A DNA stretch of 64,000 nucleotides, taken from assembly GCA_037349105.1 (NCBI GenBank), contig JAYJMM010000116.1, positions 4,340,001-4,404,000 of the forward strand. Reading direction: 5' to 3'. The notes under the pieces were generated by a model. It was not told where the DNA came from, searched no databases, and saw nothing but the letters and a program-made list of their open reading frames with translations. This document shows, in pieces, positions 1 to 10,084 of the stretch (position 1 is its first letter; every line of letters begins with the position of its first letter). The DNA comes from Limnomonas spitsbergensis (Eukaryota > Chlorophyta > Chlorophyceae > Chlamydomonadales). Position numbers and translations under genes: made by a program.

Positions 1-796
1 CTTGGGCCGCGAGCAGGCCGCAGCCGGGCCGGAAAATATTCCGAGCCCGTTCGAGAAGGTCCAAGTGCCTATAGACCCAACGGAAGCTGCGGCGTTGCCG
101 CACGAGCTTCCCTGCCATGAAGACGCCCAGAGCGTGTTTGCTGCTGATGCTCTTATGAGCCCGCGGGGCAGCCAATGTTTCAACGAGGGTGGCATTAGGA
201 GGCTGCCCCTCCGATGGCCAGAAAGGCAGGGGCTTGCCTCGAGAAAGCAGCTTGATGATGCATGTATCCGGCGGCATGAAAGCTCTGCGCGACAGCTGGG
301 CCGTGTTGCTGGAGGAACCGCCACCAGTCTCCATGCCCGGCTTGCCAACGGTGACGATTGTGATGCTCTCTACAGCATTGCCAGACAAGAATGCGCTTCA
401 TAAGGATGAGGCCCCGTCCTGTCTGCCATCATGCCTGAGGATCTCTCCAATGAAGCCTGGGCAACACAGGGCTGCGTCCCTTCACTGATGTGCTGATATC
501 AAAAAGGACACAAACAGCATTGTAAGGCATGGAGATGGTATTGGGCTGTAAAGGGTTGTATTCAGTCTGTTTGGCCTGCGTGGCCTGTCAAGGCAGGATG
601 GCATGATACAACTGGTGATACTGAATATGGCCCCTCTTGCAATGCCTCCTTCGAATAATAGCCAGTCAGCTTTTGGCCGAGTCAAATTTGGGGACTTCAG
701 CATGCATGCATGATTGCATGCACGTGCAAGCTGCTGGGCCTCTGCCCACAGCCATGCACACAACACTCATGCTAGGAGATAATTGATATTAACCGG
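1..796. other. Left-edge region without a recognised gene
   Basis: Bases 1-404 stay open on both strands. The minus-strand frame reads about 135 codons from just after a TGA to the window edge and has a plausible mixed composition. It could be an exon running off the left end, but it matches no family I recognise and has no clear splice sites. Bases 405-796 show nothing coding. Confidence 0.25.
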
Positions 797-1920
797 ATGC
801 TGTATTGCCGTCGTTTGGCATTTCTGTTTTACGACGGAAGCGTTCTTGATATTAAGCCCTTTGTCATCTACCAGCACTTGGGTATGTTATTCGATGACGC
901 AGAGGGTATGAAGGGAGCAGGTAGACGTTGTGTCAACAAGGGGAGGGCAGCTTTTATGCCATGGTCCGGAGATGTCATGAGCTTGATGTACACTATGTTC
1001 ACATGAAATGTCATGTTTTTACTCTTTGGTCAAGACAATCCTGTTTTATGGGTGTGAAATTTGGGGACTAGGTCTCCTTGCAAAAGGAGTCCGCTTGACA
1101 GACACCAGTTTCTCTTGAGATTTGGAGGTAATTCACAAGGGTTTCATTAGGCAGTGTCTGGGTCTTTGCAAGTCTGTGGCCGCATATGTTCTCATGAGTG
1201 AACTGCAACGTTCACCCCTTGTCTTAAGTCTTCTTCAGCAGGCCCTGAGGTTGTGGAATATAATTAATCTGAGGCCTGACGATGACCTTGGATGCAGGAA
1301 AGTTGTGATTTGGCGAAGGCCGGTACTTAACCTTGTTGGGCCGTTCTTTTGTCTTCCATGACTCTGGGCATTGATTTAAGTGCTCCAGTCAAAACCTCTT
1401 TGGATATTGAGGTCATTCATAATTTTGCTAGGGCTCAATGGCTTTCCAAAATTCCAGGGATATGCCTCGTACGGCCCTGTCCGTACGTGCTACTCCTGAC
1501 TCAGAACGCTCGGGGTTCAAGTTGTTTACGTTCTCTAAGTGGTTTCTAATAAGCGTGACTTGAAGGAGACTTTCTGGTACAATGTGAGCAAGCCGAATAT
1601 TATTTTTGCTGTAGCCCGGCATCGGATAGGGTCGCATTGGCTAAATGTCGAGACGGGGCGCTTTGAGAAACCTGTTGTGCCTCGTAGCGAGAGGCTTGTC
1701 AGATGTTGCAATCTTGAATATCGGGAGGATGAGCTCCACATGATTACTGCCCGTTCTATACAGACCTTCGTTTTCAATTTAACCTTACTTTCCATAATTG
1801 TCTAGCGGACGGGGATGCGGCCCTGAAATGGTATGCAAATGGACTGTGGGGCAAAAGCTAAATGCAGAGGATTCTGCATCTGCTTTCTGGAAGGAATCCG
1901 GTTCTTTTATCTTTCAGTGA
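797..1920 (+). pseudogene. Non-LTR retrotransposon (LINE) ORF2 remnant, post-RT region
   Basis: This is the decayed 3' end of a LINE-type reverse-transcriptase ORF. In order, it shows a segment with the post-palm pattern YQHLGMLFDD (about 797-1006), the hallmark motif LFYGCEIWG (from about 1047), a run ending in LQQALRLWN (about 1122-1260), and a C-terminal piece with RIGSHWLNVETGRF then VPRSERLVRCCNLEYREDE (about 1620-1740). Chlorophyte LINEs carry these blocks in this order after the RT domain. An in-frame TGA lies between the second and third blocks, and the last block is in a different frame, so the copy is dead. The catalytic RT core and endonuclease are absent (5' truncation). The family assignment rests on remembered motif patterns. 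Confidence 0.6.
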
Positions 1921-1986
1921 ACCGTATGATGAAAATAGATAATTATCTCAATTTTTTGCTAAATCTTCCGTCTCTCCATAATTTTC

Positions 1987-2300
1987 TTGGCAGTGCTTAA
2001 TCGAACTTTTTTGCACCCACGTCATGTTTTGTGGCTGGGGCTTATCTTTGGCACTAAGGGGTTCATTCCCACGCCACTGTCTTGTTGTTGTGTGCTAGTT
2101 GCTTGCCCAGGTTGGTCACTGGTTTTCGCTTACTGTCCTAGAGTATCAAGTGCCTGTACCAGTGTACGGGCACATGTCCCATGCATCAAATGTGATGCTC
2201 TGTTGGACTGTACAAACGTCACTTCAGGCGGCTCTTGCACAACGCAGCGTGCTACAAACACTTACTTGGGTCCGCTTTCCCCTTGCCGATAGTGGCAACT
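1987..2300 (+). repeat. LINE-type 3' tail repeat
   Basis: This segment recurs in inverted orientation at about 31130-31255 and 32225-32400, and a weaker piece lies near 12060-12105. Shared landmarks are a GGGGTTCATTCCCACGC block, a GGTCACTGGTTTTCGCT block and the short motif ATGCATCAAATGTGATGC. It directly follows the LINE remnant, so it is probably the 3' untranslated tail of that family. The other copies would then be heavily 5'-truncated insertions. Confidence 0.5.
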
Positions 2301-3021
2301 CGTTGCTGAATGGGGTGCCCATCTTCCTACAGCATGCTCACGTGCCAAGTGTATTGCCTCACGCCTGCAGGAAGTGGCCCTGAGTGGCAATGCGAGGGCC
2401 CTACGTGTTTTTTGTTCTGGTTTCCAAGGCTGTTATTTTGCTCCTGGACCAACACCTTCAGCAACCAACGGTTTCCGGGGGAATCCAACCCAAAATAAGT
2501 TCTCATTTCCCTAGTGCCAGCCGCGCTTGGGATTTCCTTCCTTCTCCGGACTGACCTAGGCAGAGTACAACAAACCCATTCAGTTCGCCTTAGCCATCCT
2601 TGGTCTAGCCCTTGCTACGTCTTTCATTTCGAACGCAGTGTTACTTTAATATGTGTCTCCCATCTCCTAACCACCGCTCCCGACCTCCTGCATGCCTTAA
2701 ATCGGGATGTGGGACGTTATGATTTTGAAACTGGGGCAGGTGGAAGCCGGCCCTGAATAAAAACAAATTCCCGACATGGCCGCACCAACCCTATTACATC
2801 CCAACCTGGTCTTCACCATTTCCCTATGTTTATTTTCTTTCTCCTGTAGCCTTAAGTTTATTTTCCGCCCGACCAAACAGTCGGGCACCCACGTGGCCGA
2901 GCCTTTTCAGCATGGCCCAGAGGCCAGCCAAGAGGAGTAATGTCTTTGACATCCCAACCTCGCTTGCTTGAAACCTGTGCATGTCAGCGGTATCTGTGAG
3001 TGACATGGCACTTTTCATTGG
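2301..3021. other. Intergenic region, nothing recognised
   Basis: No coding frame with recognisable content or splice structure was seen. Short open frames are spread over all frames with no conserved motif. The region ends at the insertion site of the split-repeat element. Confidence 0.5.
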
Positions 3022-3026
3022 TCATG

Positions 3027-3268
3027 TCGCACCATAAAGCAGTAAACGTGCCAATATGGTAAACTCCGGAATCTCCGGTAAAGGCGCCTTAGAGAAGTGT
3101 CCTTCTACTCATAAACACGGTACATTACCGTACACACAGACTCCTTGTACTTCAGACAAGAGCTGTTAACTGGCTACTGTAAGGTTCGGCCCTAGCAGGA
3201 AGTCTCTCTGCCTAGGGGTAATGTCTGGGTGTCCCTGTCTTGTGGGTACCGCCCCTACTACTTCACTC
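3027..3268 (-). repeat. Split direct repeat module A, outer copy
   Basis: This is the same 242-bp sequence as 3909-4150. It begins TCGCACCATAAAGCAG and ends CTTCACTC. It abuts module B directly, sharing the single C at 3268. In DIRS nomenclature on the coding strand it is the distal 3' repeat (B2). Confidence 0.85.
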
Positions 3269-3905
3269 TGAGAGCGGGGATGCTCGGGGTTGCGAAGGAA
3301 CGGCGACGGAGGTGACTTTGTCCGTGGGTTTTGTCGCCGGGCGGACTCAGCTGGAAGCTGGTACGCCGAGAGCTCCTGGTCGGCTTTGCGCCTCCTGGTC
3401 TATTTAGGTGAATATCTGCTTGGGACTGCTTGCCTGATTAGTCGTCTCCGATGGACGAGTAGTCAGGGATCGGCACCGTAGGTCGCGTGCTCTTCAGGGC
3501 GAGCTCCGTAGATCGCGTCGGCTGGGGATGACCAGTGATATGGATGGGGCTCGCTTGTCACTTGCTTATGCTATCACCACTTTCCGTGATGCTAGACTTG
3601 ACTGAAGTGTAAGGTACTGACTTAGTGGCGAGCAAGTGCTAGTATCCGTGAGAGCTAGGCCTATACTCTTTACACCAGAGGCCTGTCCTTCAAAAGGGAC
3701 AAAAGTAGTAGCTTAGGCAATTGCCGGGATACAGGGACCCGGCAGGCCCAATTCAGAGTACAGATTATGCTAAATCACCCTGCGTAAGCGGGTTTCTAGG
3801 TCTCAGTTCAAATCAGGAGACTCCGCAGAGAAGCTGCGGAGGCTCCGCGGCCGCTAACGGCGGCTCAAACGGTTCTGTCACGTATACGGTAATATACTGT
3901 GACAG
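3268..3905 (-). repeat. Split direct repeat module B, inner copy
   Basis: This 638-bp module is identical over the inspected length to 10996-11633. It begins CTGAGAGCGGGG and ends in an imperfect 31-nt inverted repeat with CTGTCAC and GTGACAG arms. A three-base CTG spacer separates it from the following A copy. Positions 3684-3706 are the exact reverse complement of 10973-10995, the internal sequence beside the single B copy. Confidence 0.85.
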
Positions 3906-3908
3906 CTG

Positions 3909-4150
3909 TCGCACCATAAAGCAGTAAACGTGCCAATATGGTAAACTCCGGAATCTCCGGTAAAGGCGCCTTAGAGAAGTGTCCTTCTACTCATAAACAC
4001 GGTACATTACCGTACACACAGACTCCTTGTACTTCAGACAAGAGCTGTTAACTGGCTACTGTAAGGTTCGGCCCTAGCAGGAAGTCTCTCTGCCTAGGGG
4101 TAATGTCTGGGTGTCCCTGTCTTGTGGGTACCGCCCCTACTACTTCACTC
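3909..4150 (-). repeat. Split direct repeat module A, inner copy
   Basis: This is the second 242-bp A module. Its inner edge passes from CTTCACTC into unique internal sequence beginning GCCCCCC. Together with the two modules to its left it forms the tripartite 3' end of the element on the coding strand. Confidence 0.85.
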
Positions 4151-5267
4151 GCCCCCCGCTCCTCAGCGTTAAGCCTAAAGGGCATGCGCTGGGAGCCGGA
4201 AAAAGGGGTCGGTACTGAAAGAAATCTGGAAAAATCTGTACGCCCAGAACTTGTCAGTTCCCTAACACTGAAGCCTCCTAACATCTGACTGCAATCCAGC
4301 CAGTCGGTAAAAAAAAATCCACTGAAGAAAATCCACTGCAGGAAATGTGCTGCACATCCACACAAGGAAATTCATCAAAGAAAAAATTCACTGAAACCCG
4401 TGGCGGACCCTAGGTCCACCCACGGTTCTGCACACTTGACAAAGGCCTCTGGGACCCTGATCTCTCTCCTGCCTGATCGGGGCACACAGAATCCGGTACC
4501 GTCACCAGTGTCATGCTTGGTTGCAGGCAATAAAGGGTCAGAACCCATCAGAAACCCTCAGCAACCATCAGAAAGCATCAGCAACCATCAGAAATCATCA
4601 GAAACCATCAGAAATCAGAATCTTTAAACTTCTGGAAAATATGTACGTAGAAGCTAAAATTGTCTTAGCAAATCTGCCTGGTTCAGGCCTTCTTCAATCA
4701 GAATTAAAAAAAATCCACCGAGTCTCAGCTGAAGCGCAATGCGCAGAATCCTACAAATCCAGGCTGTTCAGCCCACTACTGGCTAGCAAACAGAGAAATT
4801 TTCAAAGTTATCAGGTTAAGCTAAGAACAACCGCTGCTCTCGCCCCACTGCGCCATAGCCGCCTGGTCTTCAATGGCCACAGGAAATGTGCGCCGTAGCA
4901 GCGTGATCCGCCCCCTGCTGTGTTATCATCGCCCGAGTTGACTAATTCTCCTCGCTCATCATCTTCATAACATATGTACTACCGTAGCCTACGGTGGTTG
5001 AGAAACAAATTTTCACTATGTTGCTGCGATAGCTTTAACTCCAATCCTGCATCTTCCGTCTTCGGTCCGCTGGCTGCCGGCCCACTGCCTGCCGGGTACT
5101 TAGGACAAGCCGCGCTGCGTTTGCATTTTCTGCTCTGTAGGCGCCTGCCCGCTCCTTGCCAGTTACGGCGTGGGTAACGTCACGTGCTCAGCGGCCTTGT
5201 CGCTCTGGGCTCGGCCTCAGGTCTCGGTAAGCTCCGCAAGGGCTGACTCCTCCTCTTTGTTGGAAGC
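4151..5267 (-). other. Non-coding 3' internal region of the retroelement
   Basis: This 1.1-kb stretch lies downstream of the Gag-like ORF on the coding strand, where RT, RNase H and tyrosine recombinase would be expected in an autonomous element. I see no RT motif and no recombinase motif in any frame. It includes a short imperfect array of CATCAGAAA-type units at about 4545-4620. Confidence 0.6.
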
Positions 5268-8240
5268 CTAGCGCCACCTTGGCCCATCTATGGACCGCTC
5301 ACTGGGTGACATTGGCTTCTCTTCATCCCAGGAATATCTTTCTCCAAAAAGTCTGTGATCTGTGACGAACAGGTCCCCCATTTCCAGGGCGAACTTCTCC
5401 CACAGCACCACCTGCTGCGTCAGGACAGTGATCTGCTCCTCATCGGTCATGCACAAGTACCCTGGCACAGTGATCACGAACTTGCTCAGCTTGACCCTGG
5501 TGGCCACTGGCAGCCCTTCATAGAACATGTGCGAGACCGAGTGCCTTCTGCCAAAGTAGTCCACTGCATCCCTGGAGATATGTAGCAACTCTGCTGTGGA
5601 CAGGACTCTGTGCGCAAACGCCTCTACTGTCTCCTCTGGCTTGACCTCTGGATCCAAAGTGGTCTTGACTCCCAGCTTGATGTTGGTGATCGCGGATCTC
5701 TCATCCGAGGTCGGCTTTCCCACTTCCGCCTGAACCACCTTGATCCACAAAGTGAGCAGCGAGGCCTCGCAACACTGCTCCTCTGCTGGGGCGATCCACT
5801 GCTGCCTGATCCGTTCCACTTCTCTGGCGATTCTGTTTCCTGCATGGGGCGCCGCCCTGATGGCTGCCATCAGCGGCCCCACGCTAGCTGGCTTGCTGTC
5901 CCAAAGCTTGACCAGCGACTTGATCAGCAGTGTCATAGCTGACGGCGACTGGCACGATCCAGCTATTTCTCCGGCCACCACAGCCAGCGCTGGCTGGTCA
6001 TCTGACATTGCCAGCCTGTTGTGCGATCCCCAGTATCCACACGCCTGGCAATATTTCCTGGCTGCAACTGCGCCTGGGTGCGACATATCCAGGACTGGCA
6101 CGTTGCCTTGGATGGCTGGGATCTTGGTGACCTTGGCCACCCCTGTCAGCTGCAGGACCATCTGTTGCTGCAGCTGCAGGGTCACTCTCGCCTGCTCCCT
6201 GTCGATTCTCTTCATTTCTTGGTCGCTGGACTCCTGCCTGGTTCTTGGCCTGCGCCTGTCCGCTCCCCTTGGCTCTGAATCCGCTGATTCTGAGCGCGAT
6301 CCATATCCACCTCCTCTGCCTCCTGATGGACTGCGACCTGGATAGTATCTGTCGAATCTGTTGTCATCGTCCTCCCGATCTTCCCGTGATGGCTGTCTGC
6401 CTGCTCTTCCTGCGGAGCTTCTACTCCCGTCGCGCGGCTGCCTCCCGGTCTCACTTCTGCCTGGTCTGTCGCCCGACCCGGGCCTCCAAGGACGTGCTCT
6501 GCCCGGTCCTGCCTGCCCTCTGGGCGGCTCCTGGCTTTGCTGCCTTGGCTGTTCCCAGCTGTCTGCCTGCCCCCTGGGCGGCTCCTGGCCTTGCCGATTC
6601 GGCTGTTCCCAGCTGTCTGCCTGCCCTCTGGGCGGCTCCTGGCTTTGCCGATTTGGCTGTTCCCTGCTGTCTGCCTGCCCCCTGGGCGGCTCCTGGCTTT
6701 GCCGGTACTGCTGTTCTTCACCGCTTGCTTGCCCCCTGGGCTGCCCTTGGTTCTGCCTTCCTGGCTGCGTCCCTCCTGTGTAATTCCTGGCGTAGGAATC
6801 AGATTGCGTTTCCCCTCTGGTTTCCTGCCTTCTTGGTCCACTGTTGCGCACACTGCCTACAGGCTCGTCCTGTTGTGTTCCTCTTGCTGCGCCCTCTTGC
6901 CTTTTCCTCAGGAACTCCTCGATGTAATCCACCTGGGTTTCCTGGCATGTATTCTCTTTGTCCTCGATTATGCGCAGGAGTGCATAAGACTCTTGCCTGT
7001 TTGCTCTGCGCGTTGCTACGCCTTGCTCAGCCATCCTGGCCAGCGATCGGCTAGTCAACTCCGCCCTTTCGCTGGCGGCTGGGCTACTGGCCCTGGGCTC
7101 TGCCCTGCCCCTTGGCCGCCCCCTGAGGCTTGGCTCGCTGCTGACCTCAAAAACCTCAGATCTGAGGGTTGGCGCGGTTCTTGCTTGCTGCTGCCACCTT
7201 TGGACTTCCCTGAGCTCCTCAGGCCGCTGCCCCGCTGTTTCAAATCCTTCCCATGCCTGGTCCTCCTCATCTTCTGGCTCGGATCCCGGTTCCACCTGAT
7301 TTCCTGTTACCTCATTGCACCACTCATCTGCGAAGGCCTTAACAGCCAGGGCTGCTTCGCGTCCAGCCCTTCCCTTGGATACCTGTCCAAGGGCGCTTAA
7401 CAGCGTCGCCCTGTCCTGCCCTGTGTGGGGGATACCCAGCATGGCCTTTGTTGCCCATCTCCTCAGATGATGGGCCTTGAACTCCTCAATGGCTGTGACC
7501 TGGTCCTGGAAATGCAAGAACGTCCTGGAGCAAACTTGCTTCCACAGGTCTGTTGCCCACTGCAAAATTCCTGCCCAACCGATCGGTCCTTCTGACTCCT
7601 CATTGCCGCACACTACTCCCCCAGTCCCGGAGCGCTCTGGTTCTCTAGGTCTGGTATCCTGCGCCTGTGCTGTACCTTGATAAAATCCGCGCAGGATTTC
7701 CTTGTGGCTGCCGCCTGCTCGCATCTGGCTGCTAGATCCCTCCTTGGGTGTCTGCACAGGTCTGCCCACACTGGGCGTAAACTTGGACAGCGGCGTCCCG
7801 TAGACTGTGGATCCCGCCCCTCTTTTAACCGGCACCTCCATCGGCTGCTGACGGGCACCTGTTGCGCGATTCTCCCAGATCCTGGCCAGCTCCACATCTG
7901 CAGGCACCGCAGCATGGATTGCTACCAGGCACACATTCCTGCTGCTGCTGATGTCCACGTGTGCTGGCACCGGAGACCTGCTGCTCCTAGCTGCTTCCAC
8001 GTTACTGTCAGCTGCCTTGCCTGCCATTGCCTGGCTGGACTTGCTGCAGCCGTCAGGGCCCAGACTCAGGCTAGGGCTGGCTTGACCCACTGGCCCACAC
8101 GGCTCTGCTGAGCGGAAGCCCTCCTGCCTGGGCAATCTGGGCATGCACTCCTGGTGCTGCGGCGGCTGTGCCTCTTTTTTCGCCTCATGGCTGGCCTGCT
8201 CAGCCCCGTGCCCCCCGGGTAGTGCCACGTGCCATGTAAC
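5268..8240 (-). CDS. Gag-like protein, ORF2 of the DIRS/TOC-like element
   Basis: This long open frame (open up to 8399) is probably the continuation of the upstream ORF. It lies in the -1 frame and overlaps that ORF by about 330 bp. The interval given begins at its first ATG. The N-terminal two thirds are low-complexity and charged, with an RS/RG-rich part and near-identical 18-residue repeats containing PPRGQADSWEQP (about 6530-6720). The C-terminal 300 residues are ordered. They contain a single small Cys motif (CQACGYWGSH) and a capsid-like helical stretch with ETVEAFAHRVLSTAELL and then FYEGLPVATRVKLSKF. That matches the usual shape of retroelement Gag capsids. It stops soon after, without CCHC knuckles and with no polymerase fused. 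Function is inferred from position in the element and this resemblance. Confidence 0.6.
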   Translation of the reverse strand, partial: VTWHVALPGGHGAEQASHEAKKEAQPPQHQECMPRLPRQEGFRSAEPCGPVGQASPSLSLGPDGCSKSSQAMAGKAADSNVEAARSSRSPVPAHVDISSSRNVCLVAIHAAVPADVELARIWENRATGARQQPMEVPVKRGAGSTVYGTPLSKFTPSVGRPVQTPKEGSSSQMRAGGSHKEILRGFYQGTAQAQDTRPREPERSGTGGVVCGNEESEGPIGWAGILQWATDLWKQVCSRTFLHFQDQVTAIEEFKAHHLRRWATKAMLGIPHTGQDRATLLSALGQVSKGRAGREAALAVKAFADEWCNEVTGNQVEPGSEPEDEEDQAWEGFETAGQRPEELREVQRWQQQARTAPTLRSEVFEVSSEPSLRGRPRGRAEPRASSPAASERAELTSRSLARMAEQGVATRRANRQESYALLRIIEDKENTCQETQVDYIEEFLRKRQEGAARGTQQDEPVGSVRNSGPRRQETRGETQSDSYARNYTGGTQPGRQNQGQPRGQASGEEQQYRQSQEPPRGQADSREQPNRQSQEPPRGQADSWEQPNRQGQEPPRGQADSWEQPRQQSQEPPRGQAGPGRARPWRPGSGDRPGRSETGRQPRDGSRSSAGRAGRQPSREDREDDDNRFDRYYPGRSPSGGRGGGYGSRSESADSEPRGADRRRPRTRQESSDQEMKRIDREQARVTLQLQQQMVLQLTGVAKVTKIPAIQGNVPVLDMSHPGAVAARKYCQACGYWGSHNRLAMSDDQPALAVVAGEIAGSCQSPSAMTLLIKSLVKLWDSKPASVGPLMAAIRAAPHAGNRIAREVERIRQQWIAPAEEQCCEASLLTLWIKVVQAEVGKPTSDERSAITNIKLGVKTTLDPEVKPEETVEAFAHRVLSTAELLHISRDAVDYFGRRHSVSHMFYEGLPVATRVKLSKFVITVPGYLCMTDEEQITVLTQQVVLWEKFALEMGDLFVTDHRLFGERYSWDEEKPMSPSERSIDGPRWR

Positions 8241-10084
8241 CATGGCTGTCTGCTGCAGCTGCTGCTCTTCCTCTTCCTCACCTGTGTAGGCAGCCGCGCC
8301 TGTAGGTTCTGTTTGGCATGTTCCAAGCAATGCTTCACCATCCTCAGCTGTCTGGTCATCCTCATCTTCACTGCTATTATTGGCTGCTTGGCCACCCACA
8401 GCTGCCTGGCCATTCCTTTAAGCTTCTGCCGGTACCAATTAACCTTTTCCCTCAGCATGGGTATGGAGATTCCCTGCTCCTCTGACCCCTCAGGATTCTC
8501 TGCCGCCTCCAGCTGTTTGCTGGCCTGCTGGGCCGCCCCTGGTTCTGATATTGGCACCTGGACCCCTCCTGGCGCTGCTGCCACTGGTGGTGTCACAGGC
8601 CCATCCTCTTCTGGCTGGTGCATCTGCACCAGCACCGGCGCCTGCCTGTGCTCGTGGTCCTCAACCTCACTTGGGCCAACTGGTTCCTCAGCCACCTTTT
8701 GGTTCAGCTTCTGCTCCCACGGATGCAGTTGGTCCGGCTCGCAGCCGTTGGCCACCACAGGTGTCACATGGGCTGCCTCCCTCGACAAACACAAACGTGA
8801 CGCCTGCACCTGCAGTTGGCCTGGCTCACAGCCACCGATCACCACAGTTTTCACAGGAACTGCCTCCTTCTGCAAACACAGCCGTGATGCCTGCACCTGC
8901 AGTTGGTCTGGCTCACAGCCACCGATCCCTACAGGTGTCACAGGAACTGCCTCCATCTGCAAACACAGCCGTGATGCCTGCACCTGCAGTTGGTCTGGCT
9001 CACAGCCACCGATCCCTACAGGTGTCACAGGAACTGCCTCCATCTGCAAACACAGTCGTGACGCCTGCACCTGCAGTTGGCTTGGCTCGCAGCCACCGGC
9101 CACCACAGTTTTCACAGGAACTGCCTCCTTCTGCAAACACAGCCGTGATGCCTGCACCTGCAGTTGGTCTGGCTCACAGCCACCGATCCCTACAGGTGTC
9201 ACAGGAACTGCCTCCCTCTGCAAGCACCGTCGTGACGCCTGCAACTGCAGTTGGCCTGGCTCACAGCCACCGGCCACCCCAGGTGTCACAGGAACGTCCT
9301 CCATCTGAAAACACAGCCGTGACGCCTGCACCTGCAGTTGGCAAAGCTCGTGGCCATCGGTCACCACAGGTGTCACAGGAACTGCCTCTCTCTGCAAACC
9401 CAGCCGTGACGCCTGCACCTGCAGTTGGCATGGCTCGCAGCCACCGATCCCTACAGGTGTCACATGAACCGCCTCTCTCTGCAAACCCAGCCGTGACGCC
9501 TGCACCTGCAGTTGGCTTGGCTCGCAGCCACCGGTCACTGGTTTGGGTGAAAAAGCATTCCCTATCGGAACACAGTTGATCAGGTGCAGCTGCTCGCTAG
9601 CTACCGGGCTATCCTGCCTGGGTGGGCCGGCACTCTCTGTCGTAATACAGTTGATCAGGTGCCTGGGACTTGGCTCACTGTCACTGCTGAGGATATCAAA
9701 CATGGACCAGCCGTTGGGGGACACCTGATTACCTGGCTGCTCCATACACCTGGTCAATGCCTCCAAGGGTGCGCGCTGCTGGGGCACAGCCAGACTGCTT
9801 AACCCCGCCTGCTCCGGATCATTCTGGTCATCCCCATGGACTTCTGTCCAGTACAGATCCTGCTCTTCTTGCAACGCAGGGAATTCTTCTGTTAAGGTGA
9901 TTACTGCGTCACACGCAACTTTCCACACTCCAGCGATCCACTGTCCTAGCATGTTCCACCCTATTGGCTGAGCCAGATCCTCCTTTCTTTTTACTGGGGG
10001 CCATTTCGCAGTGGCGTCTTTTGCTCTACCCACCGCCTGCAGATCTGCAGGTTTCCTGATCACCTGACTTCCACCACGGGGCAT
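8066..10084 (-). CDS. Gag-proximal protein, ORF1 of the DIRS/TOC-like element
   Basis: This is the first ORF on the coding strand. I chose the ATG at 10084; the frame is open slightly further upstream only with non-ATG codons. It encodes about 672 residues. The middle is an array of about nine 29-residue repeats (87 bp each, about 8790-9530) built on GGCEPDQLQVQASRLCLQ followed by EAVPVTPV. The C-terminus has basic and coiled segments. The antisense strand is also open here because of repeat composition, but repeat type, element orientation and the ORF2 overlap favour the minus strand. The 3' end overlaps ORF2 in the -1 frame. An in-frame A AAA AAG heptamer sits at 8174-8180, so a fused product of roughly 1600 residues is plausible. 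No catalytic domain was recognised. Confidence 0.55.
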   Translation of the reverse strand: MPRGGSQVIRKPADLQAVGRAKDATAKWPPVKRKEDLAQPIGWNMLGQWIAGVWKVACDAVITLTEEFPALQEEQDLYWTEVHGDDQNDPEQAGLSSLAVPQQRAPLEALTRCMEQPGNQVSPNGWSMFDILSSDSEPSPRHLINCITTESAGPPRQDSPVASEQLHLINCVPIGNAFSPKPVTGGCEPSQLQVQASRLGLQREAVHVTPVGIGGCEPCQLQVQASRLGLQREAVPVTPVVTDGHELCQLQVQASRLCFQMEDVPVTPGVAGGCEPGQLQLQASRRCLQREAVPVTPVGIGGCEPDQLQVQASRLCLQKEAVPVKTVVAGGCEPSQLQVQASRLCLQMEAVPVTPVGIGGCEPDQLQVQASRLCLQMEAVPVTPVGIGGCEPDQLQVQASRLCLQKEAVPVKTVVIGGCEPGQLQVQASRLCLSREAAHVTPVVANGCEPDQLHPWEQKLNQKVAEEPVGPSEVEDHEHRQAPVLVQMHQPEEDGPVTPPVAAAPGGVQVPISEPGAAQQASKQLEAAENPEGSEEQGISIPMLREKVNWYRQKLKGMARQLWVAKQPIIAVKMRMTRQLRMVKHCLEHAKQNLQARLPTQVRKRKSSSCSRQPWLHGTWHYPGGTGLSRPAMRRKKRHSRRSTRSACPDCPGRRASAQQSRVGQWVKPALA
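8174..8180 (-). promoter_or_regulatory. Candidate -1 ribosomal frameshift heptamer (A AAA AAG)
   Basis: On the minus strand ORF1 reads CGA AAA AAG here, giving X XXY YYZ in the zero frame. Slipping back one base enters ORF2, which is then open for about 2.9 kb. The site lies inside the ORF1/ORF2 overlap. A following pseudoknot or stem was not modelled. Confidence 0.45.
8790..9530 (-). repeat. 87-bp in-frame coding tandem repeat
   Basis: About nine units, each 29 codons, lie within ORF1 of the element. The units differ by scattered substitutions and keep the reading frame throughout. Confidence 0.85.

Noticed and set aside
8229..9579. Plus-strand ORFs of 342-359 residues
   Set aside because: They mirror the 87-bp coding repeats of ORF1. 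Element polarity, ORF length and the overlap with ORF2 support the minus strand.
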